Source of the DNA: an uncultured Oscillospiraceae bacterium
GTDB taxonomy: Bacteria > Bacillota > Clostridia > Oscillospirales > Acutalibacteraceae
DNA: 54,495 nucleotides
Direction of reading: 5' to 3'
Assembly (NCBI GenBank): GCA_902478605.1
Contig: CABSLQ010000012.1
Location: forward strand, 1 to 54,495
Shown here piece by piece: positions 16,408-25,454 of this stretch. The notes beneath the pieces were generated by a model. The model was not told the DNA's origin. It saw only the letters and a list, made by a program, of their open reading frames with translations, and did not search any database. A program made the translations under genes and the position numbers. How positions within the stretch are numbered: position 1 is the stretch's first letter; each line of letters opens with the position of its first letter.

Positions 16408-16440
16408 TTTTATATCAAAAAACTGCCGGGAGGATTAGGT

Positions 16441-17463
16441 ATGCAGGAAAAAATATTGGAGAACCGAAAAAACGGCATGACGGTCTTGCTTCTCACGATT
16501 GTGCTGTACATAGGGGCGCTGGTGGGATTTGTCTTCAGCTGTATATATGTACAGGGATCGGTTTTGGCGATCATCGGCCTGATCGTCACTTCTATCTGGC
16601 TGCTTGTGGGATGGATTCCGTTCATGGGACTGAAGATTCTGAAGCCCCAGGAGGCGCTTGTTCTGACTCTCTTCGGAAAATATATCGGTACCCTGAAAAC
16701 CGAAGGGTTTTATTATGTCAATCCCTTCTGCTCGAGCGTCAATCCGGCGGCCAAGACCAAATTGCATCAAAGCGGGGACGTGGACACAGGCAGCGGAAAG
16801 CCTCTTATGCTTTCGTCCAATCCGGCCTCGCTCAGTGTTGAGCTGGCCAACCGGAAAATTTCGCTGAAAATCATGACCCTGAACAACAACCGTCAAAAGG
16901 TGAACGACTGCCTCGGCAACCCGGTGGAGATCGGCATTGCGGTGATGTGGCGGGTGGTGGACACGGCGAAAGCGGTTTTTCACGTGGACAATTACAAGGA
17001 ATACCTTTCGCTGCAGTGCGACAGCGCGCTGCGGAATATTGTGCGCATTTATCCCTATGATGTCGCGCCCAATGTGGATACGACCGGCGACGGCGTGGCC
17101 GATGAGGGAAGCCTGCGCGGATCGAGTGAAATTGTGGCGTCCCGTATCCGGACCGAAATTCAGCAGAAGGTGGCGGAGGCCGGTCTGGAGATCCTGGAGG
17201 CGCGGATCACCTATCTGGCTTATGCCCCGGAAATCGCAGCGGTCATGCTGCAGCGGCAGCAGGCTTCCGCTATCATCGACGCGCGCAAGATGATTGTGGA
17301 CGGTGCGGTGGGCATGGTCGAAATGGCGCTCGACCGGCTGAATCAAAACCAGACGGTGATTTTGGACGAGGAACGCAAGGCGGCGATGGTCTCCAACCTG
17401 CTGGTGGTGCTCTGCGGCAACCGCGACGCCCAGCCGGTTGTCAATTCGGGAAGCTTGTATTGA
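16441..17463 (+). CDS. SPFH/Band 7 (stomatin-like) membrane protein
   Basis: This 340-residue protein has two N-terminal membrane segments (about 13-35 and 41-63) followed by an SPFH domain (about 68-280, beginning LKPQEALVLTLFGKYIG) and a helical C-terminus. SPFH proteins build large membrane ring assemblies that organise lipid microdomains or regulate proteases. The length and hydrophobic hairpin match the bacterial group that occurs next to a small ribbon-helix-helix gene, as seen here: the next gene starts 1 nt after this stop. GGGAGG precedes the ATG. Confidence 0.9.
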   Translation: MQEKILENRKNGMTVLLLTIVLYIGALVGFVFSCIYVQGSVLAIIGLIVTSIWLLVGWIPFMGLKILKPQEALVLTLFGKYIGTLKTEGFYYVNPFCSSVNPAAKTKLHQSGDVDTGSGKPLMLSSNPASLSVELANRKISLKIMTLNNNRQKVNDCLGNPVEIGIAVMWRVVDTAKAVFHVDNYKEYLSLQCDSALRNIVRIYPYDVAPNVDTTGDGVADEGSLRGSSEIVASRIRTEIQQKVAEAGLEILEARITYLAYAPEIAAVMLQRQQASAIIDARKMIVDGAVGMVEMALDRLNQNQTVILDEERKAAMVSNLLVVLCGNRDAQPVVNSGSLY

Positions 17464-17464
17464 T

Positions 17465-17668
17465 ATGGCCGAGTCAACGAAAAAGCAGATCCCGCTGCGC
17501 CTCTCCGCCAAACTGTATAGTGAAATTGCCGCCTGGGCCGAGGACGATTTCCGTTCGGTAAACGGGCAGATCGAGTACCTGCTGTCCGAGTGCGTCCGGC
17601 AGCGGAAAAAGAATGGAAAATACGTCTCCGCCGAACTGGACAAACCGCTCGATATCGATATAAAATAA
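17465..17668 (+). CDS. Small Arc-type (ribbon-helix-helix) protein
   Basis: This 67-residue protein has the RHH pattern KQIPLRLSAKLYSEIAAWAEDD then FRSVNGQIEYLL: a beta strand for the DNA groove followed by two helices. The RHH part is within residues 7-48 and the tail is basic then acidic. It starts at ATG 17465, so it is tightly coupled to the SPFH gene. Many RHH proteins bind DNA as dimers; a DNA-binding or regulatory role for this SPFH-linked type is only inferred. Confidence 0.8.
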   Translation: MAESTKKQIPLRLSAKLYSEIAAWAEDDFRSVNGQIEYLLSECVRQRKKNGKYVSAELDKPLDIDIK

Positions 17669-17707
17669 ACCGTCACCTCCCGGTTATGCACTGGGAGGTG
17701 ACGGTTT
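17667..17707. terminator. Bidirectional terminator between convergent genes
   Basis: AAACCGTCACCTCCC (17667-17681) pairs with GGGAGGTGACGGTTT (17693-17707). It serves the SPFH operon and the convergent carboxypeptidase gene. Confidence 0.9.
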
Positions 17708-17709
17708 GT

Positions 17710-18783
17710 TTATCCGTTTTGGAAGCCGATTTGCAGCAGGCCGTTTGCATCCTCATAGCGGCCGCTGTCCGTTTCGGAACCGAGCAGAATGGTGATCAGC
17801 GTGCGTCCGTCCTTGACAGCCGAAGCGGCAAGACAATAGCCGGCTTCCGGGGTGCTGCCTGTTTTCAGGCCGGTGACGTCGGAGTTGTAGTACATGGGCT
17901 TGTTTTCCAGCAGCAGGCTGTTGGTGTTGGTCCAGGTGTGCCGCTGACCCGTGATTACCGTCTCGGTGACGGTGGGGAGAGCGGTGATTTGGGTGATGCG
18001 CGGATAGGACATCGCCAGCTTGACGATTTTCAGCAGGTCGTTTGCCGTGGTGTAATGATTGTCGTCGTGGCTGCCGTCCGGGTTGGAAAAGTGGGAGTTG
18101 GTCGCGCCGATGGCCGCCAGCTCACTGTTCATCATCTCGACAAACTTGGCCACCGCCTCCGTGTCGCTGAGATTGGCGTCGCCCGACACGCTGCGGGCAA
18201 GGTTGACCGCGATGGTATAGGCGGCGTCATTGCCTGAGGGAATCAGCAGAGCCTTGAGTATGGCATCGAGGCTGAGCTGTTCGCCGGAGGTCAGCCAGGC
18301 CCGGCTGTCCCCCGACTGGATGAAACGAATTTCGCTGCCCACCTGGAAGATGTAATCGTCTCCCGCATACTTACAGGCGAGCGCGGCGGTGAGCAGCTTG
18401 GTCAGACTGGCCGGTTCCCGCCGTTCGTCCCCCGCCTTGGTATACAGGACGTAATCGTTTGTCATGTCGTAAAGCACCACCGCCTTGGACTGCGTGTTGG
18501 CATCCAGAAAAGAGGTGGGCAAGGCGACCCGGGAAACGGCGGAAGAGGTGACCGACGAGTCGGGAATGGATTCCGATGGCTTGCTGGGCTGTTTCATAAG
18601 CACCCATACGATAAAGCCGGCGGCCACTACAAGCAGTGCTACGACTAGGATCGCCATGATCACGACGAGAGCCAGGCGCCCTCTGCGGCGGCTGTAAATT
18701 TTTTTGGAGGATTTTTTGCGGTTGTGATTACCGGTATGCCGTCCGCCCTTTGGACTTCCTTTATACTTCATGCGCCCAACCAT
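17710..18783 (-). CDS. D-alanyl-D-alanine carboxypeptidase, membrane-anchored (PBP5/DacF-like)
   Basis: This peptidase S11 family enzyme trims the terminal D-Ala from peptidoglycan stem peptides. All three motifs are present: SLTK (126-129, nucleophile Ser126), SGN (183-185) and KTG (307-309). It has a 35-residue basic cytoplasmic tail and one membrane segment (about 37-63) instead of the cleaved signal plus C-terminal amphipathic anchor of classical PBP5. The ATG at 18783 follows GGAAAGG closely. The upstream neighbour is a SpoIID-type protein, so both may remodel the wall during sporulation. Confidence 0.93.
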   Translation of the reverse strand: MVGRMKYKGSPKGGRHTGNHNRKKSSKKIYSRRRGRLALVVIMAILVVALLVVAAGFIVWVLMKQPSKPSESIPDSSVTSSAVSRVALPTSFLDANTQSKAVVLYDMTNDYVLYTKAGDERREPASLTKLLTAALACKYAGDDYIFQVGSEIRFIQSGDSRAWLTSGEQLSLDAILKALLIPSGNDAAYTIAVNLARSVSGDANLSDTEAVAKFVEMMNSELAAIGATNSHFSNPDGSHDDNHYTTANDLLKIVKLAMSYPRITQITALPTVTETVITGQRHTWTNTNSLLLENKPMYYNSDVTGLKTGSTPEAGYCLAASAVKDGRTLITILLGSETDSGRYEDANGLLQIGFQNG

Positions 18784-18927
18784 TCCCTTTCCGAGCGTTT
18801 CTTTTACTATACCACCAAATCCCCCCGTTATGTCAAGGGGAAGCGATCCGTCTGATAGTATAGCACAGGAAAGGGACGCAAATCGAAATTTTTTCTTACA
18901 ATGGACGATCGGTTTGGGAAAGACGGT

Positions 18928-19938
18928 TCAGCCGATCGTGGTTCCCGTGTAATAGTGCTGCAGAATTTCCTTCCAGTCGGATCCCTGCCGCGCCATATAG
19001 TCGGCCCCGTACTGGCTCATGCCCACACCGTGGCCGAAGCCGCGCACCGTGAACTTGAAGGCGTCGTCTGCATAGGACACCGTGAAGCAGGCGGAGCGCA
19101 GTGAAAGCGCCTCGCGTATCTGCTTGCCGGTGACCGCTATGCCGCCCACGGTCAGCTTGGTGACGGTGCCGGAAGGGGAGAGCTCGGGTTCGCCGGTGAT
19201 CCAGCCGGAGGCGTCCCCCTCCAGCTTGCACCCTTCGATGGCCTTGCCGATGGCGGCGGAAAAATCCGCCTGGGGGACGGTCACCACGGACTCATAGTTG
19301 GGGGACAGCTTGTCGCCGGGACTCGGTACCGCCTGCAGATAAGGATAATCGACGCCCCAGACCACCTCGGCCGTCTCGGTTTCGCCCGGGCTGATGGCGT
19401 GATAGGCCGCAAAAATGGGTTCGCCTTCATACAGAATGCGCTGCCCTTCCACGGCGTCGACCGCCTCGCATATCTTGTTGTAATAGGTATCAAAATTGGT
19501 TCCCCAGCGTTCCTTCAGGCCTTCCACGGTGTAGCCTTCGGGAAAACGCGAGCTTACATCGGAAAAATCGGCCCCTTTCAAATCGGGATCCGGCTTGGCC
19601 CGGGCCGCCGTGCGCTTACGGCCGTAGTAGGTGTAGGCGGCGACGGCCTGTGCCTTCATGGCCTCGATGTGATAGGTGGGATACAGCTCGTTGGCCACTG
19701 TGCCGATGAGAAAATCCCGTTCGCTCATTTCCACAACCTGGCCGCTTTTGGTGTCCAGTATACGGAAGGTATTGGACTCTTCGATCCCGGAGGCCGTACC
19801 TTGTCCGGACGACGCGGCCGACTCCGGACGGCGGACAGGCAGCGGAGACTCGTCCTGTTTTAAGATGCCGAATGCCGGCAGAGGCAGAAGCAGAAGCAGC
19901 GCCGCCACCATCGCCAAAAGCCATACATACCGTTTCAC
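18928..19938 (-). CDS. SpoIID/LytB-domain protein
   Basis: SpoIID proteins are lytic transglycosylases that cut peptidoglycan during engulfment; LytB/SpoIID domains also occur as amidase enhancers. This one has a signal or anchor sequence (about 1-24, WLLAMVAALLLLLPLPAFG), then the domain from FLIGTVANELYPTYHIEAMKAQAVAAYTY to GFGHGVGMSQYGADYMA near the end. The catalytic Glu expected for SpoIID is in VANELYP. GTG 19938 is preferred because AAAGGGGTAGG lies just upstream; the frame is open to 19986. The protein has 336 residues. Confidence 0.9.
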   Translation of the reverse strand: MKRYVWLLAMVAALLLLLPLPAFGILKQDESPLPVRRPESAASSGQGTASGIEESNTFRILDTKSGQVVEMSERDFLIGTVANELYPTYHIEAMKAQAVAAYTYYGRKRTAARAKPDPDLKGADFSDVSSRFPEGYTVEGLKERWGTNFDTYYNKICEAVDAVEGQRILYEGEPIFAAYHAISPGETETAEVVWGVDYPYLQAVPSPGDKLSPNYESVVTVPQADFSAAIGKAIEGCKLEGDASGWITGEPELSPSGTVTKLTVGGIAVTGKQIREALSLRSACFTVSYADDAFKFTVRGFGHGVGMSQYGADYMARQGSDWKEILQHYYTGTTIG

Positions 19939-20080
19939 AAACCTACCCCTTTCATTCCTTCTTGTGCAGAAAACCGTACCGCACATTTCATTTTTTCGTT
20001 CGCATGCCGTGACTGTTCGCGACAGGATTGCTCAAAATGCAGGCTTCCTTATACGAATTTGCATTTTGAAGGAGATTCGC

Positions 20081-20109
20081 TTGACTTTATCCGGGAGAGA
20101 CTCTATAAT
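20081..20109 (+). promoter_or_regulatory. Promoter of citrate synthase
   Basis: TTGACT (20081-20086), 17 nt, TATAAT (20104-20109), about 80 nt before the start codon. Confidence 0.8.
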
Positions 20110-20188
20110 CAGAGATACAGCGGCTGCAGGCCGTTCGCCGGCCTGTCCGTTCTGCGGCCAAAGGAAACGAGCCCCGAAGGAGGATCTC

Positions 20189-21556
20189 ATGATGGATAAA
20201 GACACCCTGCGCATCTCCAGCAGCACATTATCATCTCTATGCGACGAGTACCGGAAACATAACCGCATCGATCCGGAAAAATTTGAAAAGTACCAGGTCA
20301 AGCGCGGCCTGCGCAACGCCGACGGCAGCGGCGTGATGGCGGGACTCACCCGTATCTGTAACGTGCACGGCTATGTGATGAGCGAAGGGGAAAAGACGCC
20401 GGTTGAGGGGCGGCTTATCTATCGGGGCATCGATATTCAGGAACTTGTGGCGGGCTGCACGGCGGAAAACCGCTTCGGCTATGAGGAGACGGCGTGGCTG
20501 CTGCTGTTCGGCAGTCTGCCGACGCCCGGTCAGCTGGAAAAATTCAGCGAGATTCTCTCCGCGTACCGCGAGCTTCCCGATTATTTCGCGGAGGACATGA
20601 TCATCAAAGCACCTTCCCCCAATATTATGAATAAGCTGGCCCGTTCGGTGCTGGCCCTGTATTCTTACGACAGCATGCCGGACGATCTGTCGATGGAAAA
20701 CGTGCTGCGGCAGTCCATCGAGCTCATTGCCCGCCTGCCGAGCATCATGGCGTATGCGTATCAGGTCAAGCGGCGGCATTATGATCGGGAGAGTATGTAT
20801 CTGCACCCCAATCTGCCCGGCCTGTCCACGGCGCAGACCATTCTGCGCACCCTGCGGGCCGACGCGGTGTATACGGAAGAGGAGGCGCGGCTGCTGGATC
20901 TGTGCCTAATGCTGCATGCGGAACATGGGGGCGGCAACAATTCCACCTTTGCGGCGCGGGTGCTCACCTCCTCCGGGACGGACACCTATTCGGCGATCGC
21001 GGCGGCCATCGGCTCGCTCAAGGGGCCCAAGCACGGCGGTGCCAATATCAAGGTCATGGAGATGCTTGAATATCTGAAGGCAGGTATCCGCGACTGGAAC
21101 GACGAGGACGAAGTGCGCGCCTTCCTCGTGCGCCTGATAAACAAGCAGGAAGGCGACCGCTCGGGGCTGGTCTACGGCATGGGGCATGCGGTGTATACCC
21201 TGTCGGATCCCCGCGCCGTCATTTTGAAGCGATACGCCGTGGATTTGGCCGAGCAGAAGGGCTACGGCCCGGAATTCCGCCTCCTGGAAACGGTGGAGCG
21301 GCTTACGCCGGGCGTTTTCGCCGAGGTCAAGGGCGGGGATAAGGTCATGTGCGCGAACGTGGATATGTATTCGGGCCTCGTGTACAAATCGCTTGGCATT
21401 CACCCCGATTTGTATACCCCGCTGTTTGCCGTCGCGCGGATGGCCGGCTGGTGCGCGCATCGGGTGGAGGAACTGCTTACCGGCGGGCGGATTATGCGCC
21501 CGGCGTATAAGGCGATTGCCGAAAAGCAGCCGTATATCCCCCTTGCACAGCGGTGA
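20189..21556 (+). CDS. gltA: Citrate synthase
   Basis: The enzyme condenses oxaloacetate and acetyl-CoA to citrate. The protein has about 455 residues; either of two adjacent ATG codons (20189, 20192) fits the AAGGAGG at 20177-20183. Active-site motifs are LHAEHGGGNNST (242-253), GPKHGGAN (279-286, catalytic His282), YGMGHAVY with His333, and the Asp of NVDMYSG. The reading frame extends upstream to 19676 but that part overlaps the divergent gene and the promoter. It stands alone, without aconitase or isocitrate dehydrogenase beside it, so it may feed glutamate synthesis in an incomplete cycle. Confidence 0.95.
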   Translation: MMDKDTLRISSSTLSSLCDEYRKHNRIDPEKFEKYQVKRGLRNADGSGVMAGLTRICNVHGYVMSEGEKTPVEGRLIYRGIDIQELVAGCTAENRFGYEETAWLLLFGSLPTPGQLEKFSEILSAYRELPDYFAEDMIIKAPSPNIMNKLARSVLALYSYDSMPDDLSMENVLRQSIELIARLPSIMAYAYQVKRRHYDRESMYLHPNLPGLSTAQTILRTLRADAVYTEEEARLLDLCLMLHAEHGGGNNSTFAARVLTSSGTDTYSAIAAAIGSLKGPKHGGANIKVMEMLEYLKAGIRDWNDEDEVRAFLVRLINKQEGDRSGLVYGMGHAVYTLSDPRAVILKRYAVDLAEQKGYGPEFRLLETVERLTPGVFAEVKGGDKVMCANVDMYSGLVYKSLGIHPDLYTPLFAVARMAGWCAHRVEELLTGGRIMRPAYKAIAEKQPYIPLAQR

Positions 21557-21639
21557 GAGTTGGTGTATACTTGTCCAAGTAAGCCGTAGTCAATGCTTAT
21601 TACGGAAACGTTCGCCGGCAAGGCGGTTAAAGGACAGGG

Positions 21640-22629
21640 ATGCGAAACATGGCCTTTTTTAAAAACATAAAAAGCCGGATTGACGGGAAAAGCGGTATCC
21701 TGCCTGCCGGGCAGAAGATCGCGGTGGTGGCTACCGCGGCGCTGACATTGGTCACCCTGATCCTGCGCGTCGTGCTTACGCCGCAGATGCAGGATGCGCA
21801 GACCGGACACTTCCGGCTGAGCTTTGTGGTGATGGCGGTCATGATCGCGACCCTGGTGGGGGTGGCGGTGCTGCTGTTCCTCTCGAGGAGCGGGGGCGTG
21901 CGTTTGCGCGGCCGCCTGCTGGGGCCGACGGCGCTGTTCGCCGTATTGACCGGCTCCATCCTGCTTATTGTCAACGCGGTGGATGCCTTCAACTGGCTGG
22001 TGCATGGAGAAACGCCGCCGCCCAACCAATATGTCATCAGCGGGATCGACGCGCTGACCCTTTTCTTCACCATTGTGTTCGGCCTGCTTGGCGGCGCCTT
22101 TTTTGTGCGGCTCGGCCTCCTGTGGCTCTCCGAAAGCGTCAGCCGGTCGGGTGTGATGCGTCTGTGGGCACTCGCGCCGGCGGGCTGGGTCTGGATGCGG
22201 CTTGCCCGGTATGAGGTGTCGTATGCCAGCGCCGTGGAGGTCAGCGAGAGCTTTTACGATTTCGTGATGCTCATCTTTTCGCTGTTGTTCCTGTTTGCCT
22301 TTGCCCGGTATGTGTCCGGCATCGGCGCGGGAAAGCACCGGATGATGCTCTTTTTTGCACTGGGAACAGCCTTGTTCAGCCTGACCGGTCCTCTGACCAG
22401 CGTGTTTTTTTACATGACCGGTAAATTTGACGCCTACAATCTCAGCCATCTCGCCGGTGCGACCGATTGGTTTATCGGGGCCTTTGCCTTGTTGTTTGCC
22501 TTTGGACTGGTTTTCAGCGCCGATCGGCCGGAGGATGCCCCCCCGCCGGCGCATTCCGATAAAACGCCGGATGCACCTGCCGCGACGGTGGACGATATAT
22601 TGCAGGAGATTTATTCCAGGGACGAATAG
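21640..22629 (+). CDS. Polytopic membrane protein, unknown function
   Basis: The 329-residue protein shows about seven or eight hydrophobic segments (first at about 25-46) and a Pro-rich cytoplasmic tail that ends in ATVDDILQEIYSRDE. I recognise no family. The ATG at 21640 follows AAAGGA. The gene overlaps the convergent pseudo-kinase-like gene by 19 bases at the 3' ends, an unusually tight arrangement that may let the two transcripts interact. Confidence 0.7.
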   Translation: MRNMAFFKNIKSRIDGKSGILPAGQKIAVVATAALTLVTLILRVVLTPQMQDAQTGHFRLSFVVMAVMIATLVGVAVLLFLSRSGGVRLRGRLLGPTALFAVLTGSILLIVNAVDAFNWLVHGETPPPNQYVISGIDALTLFFTIVFGLLGGAFFVRLGLLWLSESVSRSGVMRLWALAPAGWVWMRLARYEVSYASAVEVSESFYDFVMLIFSLLFLFAFARYVSGIGAGKHRMMLFFALGTALFSLTGPLTSVFFYMTGKFDAYNLSHLAGATDWFIGAFALLFAFGLVFSADRPEDAPPPAHSDKTPDAPAATVDDILQEIYSRDE

Positions 22630-23312
22630 AACCCCACCTGCACGCTGGACAGCCCGTCGCGCAGCAAGTCGGCGGCGGTCGGCGCCGTATAGTGGCCGGC
22701 TTCCCCGCCGAGCAGGGTGGACAGCGACAGACCAACGGTGCCTTCACAGACGGCCAGGCTGCCTTCATGCAGCCTGGCCGTTTCGCGTGCCACGGCCAGG
22801 GCCTCCTTCTCATGGGGCGGATACTCCCCCGTGATGGTCAAAATCAGGCTGTCGAGCCCGCGGCTGAGGGAAACCGCCAAAGGGCCGCCCGGATTGACCG
22901 CCGCGGCCGCGCGCAGCAGCCCCACCGCCGCCGCCTGTACGAGACGCGGCTCAAAAACGGCCGTTTCGTGTGTGGGAAAATCGGGGGCCGTCCGGATGTG
23001 CAGATGCGGGAGGGCCTGGTTTGCTGTCCGAGACTCCGCCGCCGCGCAGGCGGTCAGGAGCGCGCGCAGCAATCCGGCGAGGTCGCCGCGCCGCAGAGGC
23101 CGGGCACGGCCGGCCGCCTGCAGAATGGCGGCATTCTCCAGTGCCAGCAGCTCACGCAGTGCCGCCAGGTAGAGATGGCGCTGCGCTGGATTCTGCTGCG
23201 GGAGAGGCGGCATGGAAAGGAAAAAAAGCGCTAGCCGTTCTCTTGCCGCGCCTTCTGCGGCAGCGGCGACGGCCGCCGGGGCGCCGGGGGTGGACATGTT
23301 ATCGCTTGACAT
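22611..23312 (-). CDS. Degenerate histidine-kinase-like ATPase protein
   Basis: This 233-residue protein has the order of elements seen in histidine kinase catalytic domains, but the ATP-binding boxes are worn away. LVQAAAVGLLRAAAAVN looks like an N-box without its Asn. LAVSLSRGLDSLILTITGEYPPHE stands where the G1 Asp-x-Gly would be. ALAVARETARLHEGSLAV resembles the G2 helix region (LAVARxIAxxHGG) without the Gly-rich loop. No phosphorylatable His box is obvious. It could be a non-catalytic adaptor or binding protein. The start is ATG 23312 with AAAGGAG 10 nt upstream. Assignment is by eye. Confidence 0.6.
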   Translation of the reverse strand: MSSDNMSTPGAPAAVAAAAEGAARERLALFFLSMPPLPQQNPAQRHLYLAALRELLALENAAILQAAGRARPLRRGDLAGLLRALLTACAAAESRTANQALPHLHIRTAPDFPTHETAVFEPRLVQAAAVGLLRAAAAVNPGGPLAVSLSRGLDSLILTITGEYPPHEKEALAVARETARLHEGSLAVCEGTVGLSLSTLLGGEAGHYTAPTAADLLRDGLSSVQVGFYSSLE

Positions 23313-23437
23313 GGATGCGGAACTCCTTTGTGTGTGATAAGGACCTTGCCTTTTATACCGTTTTTGGCGGGAAGTTTTGGGGGATTTAGAAAAAATCACA
23401 AAAGTATGAATAACCCGTTAAAAAGCAGACAAACTCC

Positions 23438-23466
23438 TTGCAAAGTGCGGAAAAACGCGCTAAAAT
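23438..23466 (+). promoter_or_regulatory. Promoter of the GAPDH gene
   Basis: TTGCAA (23438-23443), 17 nt, TAAAAT (23461-23466), about 32 nt before the start codon. Confidence 0.65.
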
Positions 23467-23498
23467 AATACAAGACTAAACGTATGGAGGTAAGAAAT

Positions 23499-24518
23499 AT
23501 GGCTATCAAAGTGGGCATCAATGGTTTTGGCCGTATCGGCCGTCTCGTGTTCCGTGCGGCGGTTTCTCAGCCGGACAAGTTCGAGATTGTCGGTATCAAC
23601 GATCCGTTCATCGATCTGGATTACATGGTTTATATGGTGAAATACGACACCATCCACGGCAAGTTTGACGGCTGTGTCAAAGCGGAAAACGGCAAGCTGG
23701 TTGTCAACGGCAAGGAGATTGCGGTTTTCGCGGAGAAGAACCCGGCCGACATCAAATGGAGCAGTTGCGGCGCCGATTATGTGGTAGAGTCCACCGGCGT
23801 GTTCTGCACCACCGAGAAGGCGAGCGCCCACCTGCAGGGCGGCGCGAAGAAGGTTGTCATCTCCGCTCCCGCGAAGGATAAGGACACCCCCACCTTTGTG
23901 TGCGGCGTCAACCTGGACAAGTACACCAAGGACATGAAGGTTGTGTCCAACGCTTCCTGCACCACCAACTGCCTGGCGCCTCTGGCAAAGGTTATCAACG
24001 ATAAGTTCGGCATTGTCGAAGGTCTGATGACCACCGTGCACTCCACCACCGCGACCCAGAAGACGGTGGACGGCCCGTCCTCCAAGGACTGGAGAGGCGG
24101 CCGCGCTGCGGCGGGCAACATTATCCCCTCCTCCACTGGCGCGGCGAAGGCCTGTGCTCTGGTTATCCCCGAGCTGAAGGGCAAGCTGACCGGTATGTCC
24201 TTCCGTGTGCCCACGCTGGACGTTTCGGTGGTGGATCTCACCGTCCGTACGGAGAAAGCCACCTCGATGGAAGAGATCAACGCCACGCTGAAAGAGGCTT
24301 CGGAGACCTACATGAAGGGCATTCTCGGCTATACCGAGGACGCGGTGGTTTCCTCCGACTTCTATTCGGATTCCCGTACCTCCATTTATGATGCCACCGC
24401 CGGTATCGGCCTGAACCCCAACTTCTTCAAGCTGGTGTCCTGGTACGACAACGAATGGGGTTACAGCAACAAGGTGCTCAACCTCATCGAGCATATGTCC
24501 GCGGTGGACAACGCCTGA
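23499..24518 (+). CDS. gap: Glyceraldehyde-3-phosphate dehydrogenase, type I
   Basis: GAPDH oxidises glyceraldehyde 3-phosphate to 1,3-bisphosphoglycerate with NAD+. The Rossmann fingerprint INGFGRIGR is near the start, and the catalytic Cys lies in SNASCTTNCLAP with its His partner farther on (GLMTTVHSTT). The protein has 339 residues. ATG 23499 was chosen over 23484 because GGAGG lies 8 nt before it. The usual neighbours pgk and tpi are absent; the gene stands alone between a promoter and a terminator. Codon choice (AAG, GTT, ACC) is more biased than in the neighbours, as expected for a highly expressed gene. Confidence 0.97.
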   Translation: MAIKVGINGFGRIGRLVFRAAVSQPDKFEIVGINDPFIDLDYMVYMVKYDTIHGKFDGCVKAENGKLVVNGKEIAVFAEKNPADIKWSSCGADYVVESTGVFCTTEKASAHLQGGAKKVVISAPAKDKDTPTFVCGVNLDKYTKDMKVVSNASCTTNCLAPLAKVINDKFGIVEGLMTTVHSTTATQKTVDGPSSKDWRGGRAAAGNIIPSSTGAAKACALVIPELKGKLTGMSFRVPTLDVSVVDLTVRTEKATSMEEINATLKEASETYMKGILGYTEDAVVSSDFYSDSRTSIYDATAGIGLNPNFFKLVSWYDNEWGYSNKVLNLIEHMSAVDNA

Positions 24519-24537
24519 TTATAGCAGCGGAACAACG

Positions 24538-24572
24538 CGCCCCGGCCTTCCGGCCGGGGCGTTTTGCTTTTT
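24538..24572 (+). terminator. Terminator of the GAPDH gene
   Basis: CGCCCCGGCC (24538-24547) pairs with GGCCGGGGCG (24552-24561), followed by a T-rich tract. Confidence 0.9.
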
Positions 24573-24586
24573 GTCGGATTCACGGC

Positions 24587-24748
24587 TCAGCCGTTTTTCT
24601 TCATGAAATTTTCGGCGCAGGCTTTCAGCTGTTCAAGGGAATTGACTTGGACGCCGCTTTGCATGATGGTTTCCTGTACGCTGGGGGGAAGGGTATCAAA
24701 ATACTGCTTCATATTCGGATCCTGCATCACGTTGGGCTGGTTTGGCAT
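24587..24748 (-). CDS. Small conserved-type protein (53 aa)
   Basis: On the minus strand an ATG at 24748, with GGAGGTGA 8 nt upstream, opens a 53-codon frame that begins MPNQPNVMQDPNMKQYFDTL. It continues with a pattern like PPSVQETIMQSGVQVNSLEQ and ends in a short Lys-rich helix. The excellent SD, the amphipathic helical pattern and the position between two terminators support a real gene. Similar small proteins occur in Clostridia as far as I recall; their function is unknown. Confidence 0.75.
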   Translation of the reverse strand: MPNQPNVMQDPNMKQYFDTLPPSVQETIMQSGVQVNSLEQLKACAENFMKKNG

Positions 24749-24847
24749 GACGGGTTCACCTCCGGAGATTTGTTGTTGTTTCCGGTAAATAGTGTGAGCC
24801 GAACCGCCGCAATTACAATAGGAAATTTTTAACCTTTCCCGGATATA

Positions 24848-24877
24848 CGAAACCGCAGCCGACCGGCTGCGGTTTCG
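24848..24877. terminator. Hairpin between small minus-strand genes
   Basis: CGAAACCGCAGCC (24848-24860) pairs with GGCTGCGGTTTCG (24865-24877). It directly follows the stop of the 24880-25086 gene on the minus strand. The T-run is on the plus side, so it may work both ways. Confidence 0.7.
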
Positions 24878-24879
24878 TT

Positions 24880-25086
24880 TTATGGCTTTTTCTTTTCGGG
24901 CCTTTTCTCATTGGCCAGCGGCACGTCATAAATTTCACTGTAGGAGGCGGCTGATTCGTCTTCCGGCGCGGCGGCTGGGATAAGACCGGTGCATTCGGTC
25001 GTGGAGGCCACGGCAAACAGATTGTCATACAGCTCGCGGTCGTCCTCGTCATTATAGGGGAGCTTCTTCCGGCGTTTATCGGACAT
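24880..25086 (-). CDS. Small charged protein, unknown function (68 aa)
   Basis: The frame starts MSDKRRKKLPYNDEDDRELY and ends in EKRPEKKKP: basic ends with an acidic, Ser/Ala-rich middle, probably disordered. An AAAGGA about 11 nt upstream supports ATG 25086. No family is recognised. Confidence 0.6.
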   Translation of the reverse strand: MSDKRRKKLPYNDEDDRELYDNLFAVASTTECTGLIPAAAPEDESAASYSEIYDVPLANEKRPEKKKP

Positions 25087-25454
25087 GAACACAACATCCT
25101 TTCTCTAATATGGTTGCGAAATCCAGGCGGCCCTAAAAAGACACGGCCCTTCACCATTAGCCTTTCCTTTCACAGCGCTGTTATGCTCATCTTGCTTATT
25201 GTCCGGTTTATCGGACAGCATTTGCTGTATCATAAAAACAAATGTTCCCTCTGCTTTTTTTAAAAATAAGGACAAGAGAGGAACATTTCGGCATATATAT
25301 GCTATGTGAGTTCGGCGGCAGGGAAGAGTGGGCGCTGAAGAAGGAGGATCAAGAGGGGATTCTTCATCCCGCGGCAGAAGCGGAGGGCACAGCGCAGAGC
25401 CACGGCCGGATGCAATCTTTGTGGAAATGGGTGATGAAAATGACGGAGGAAAAA

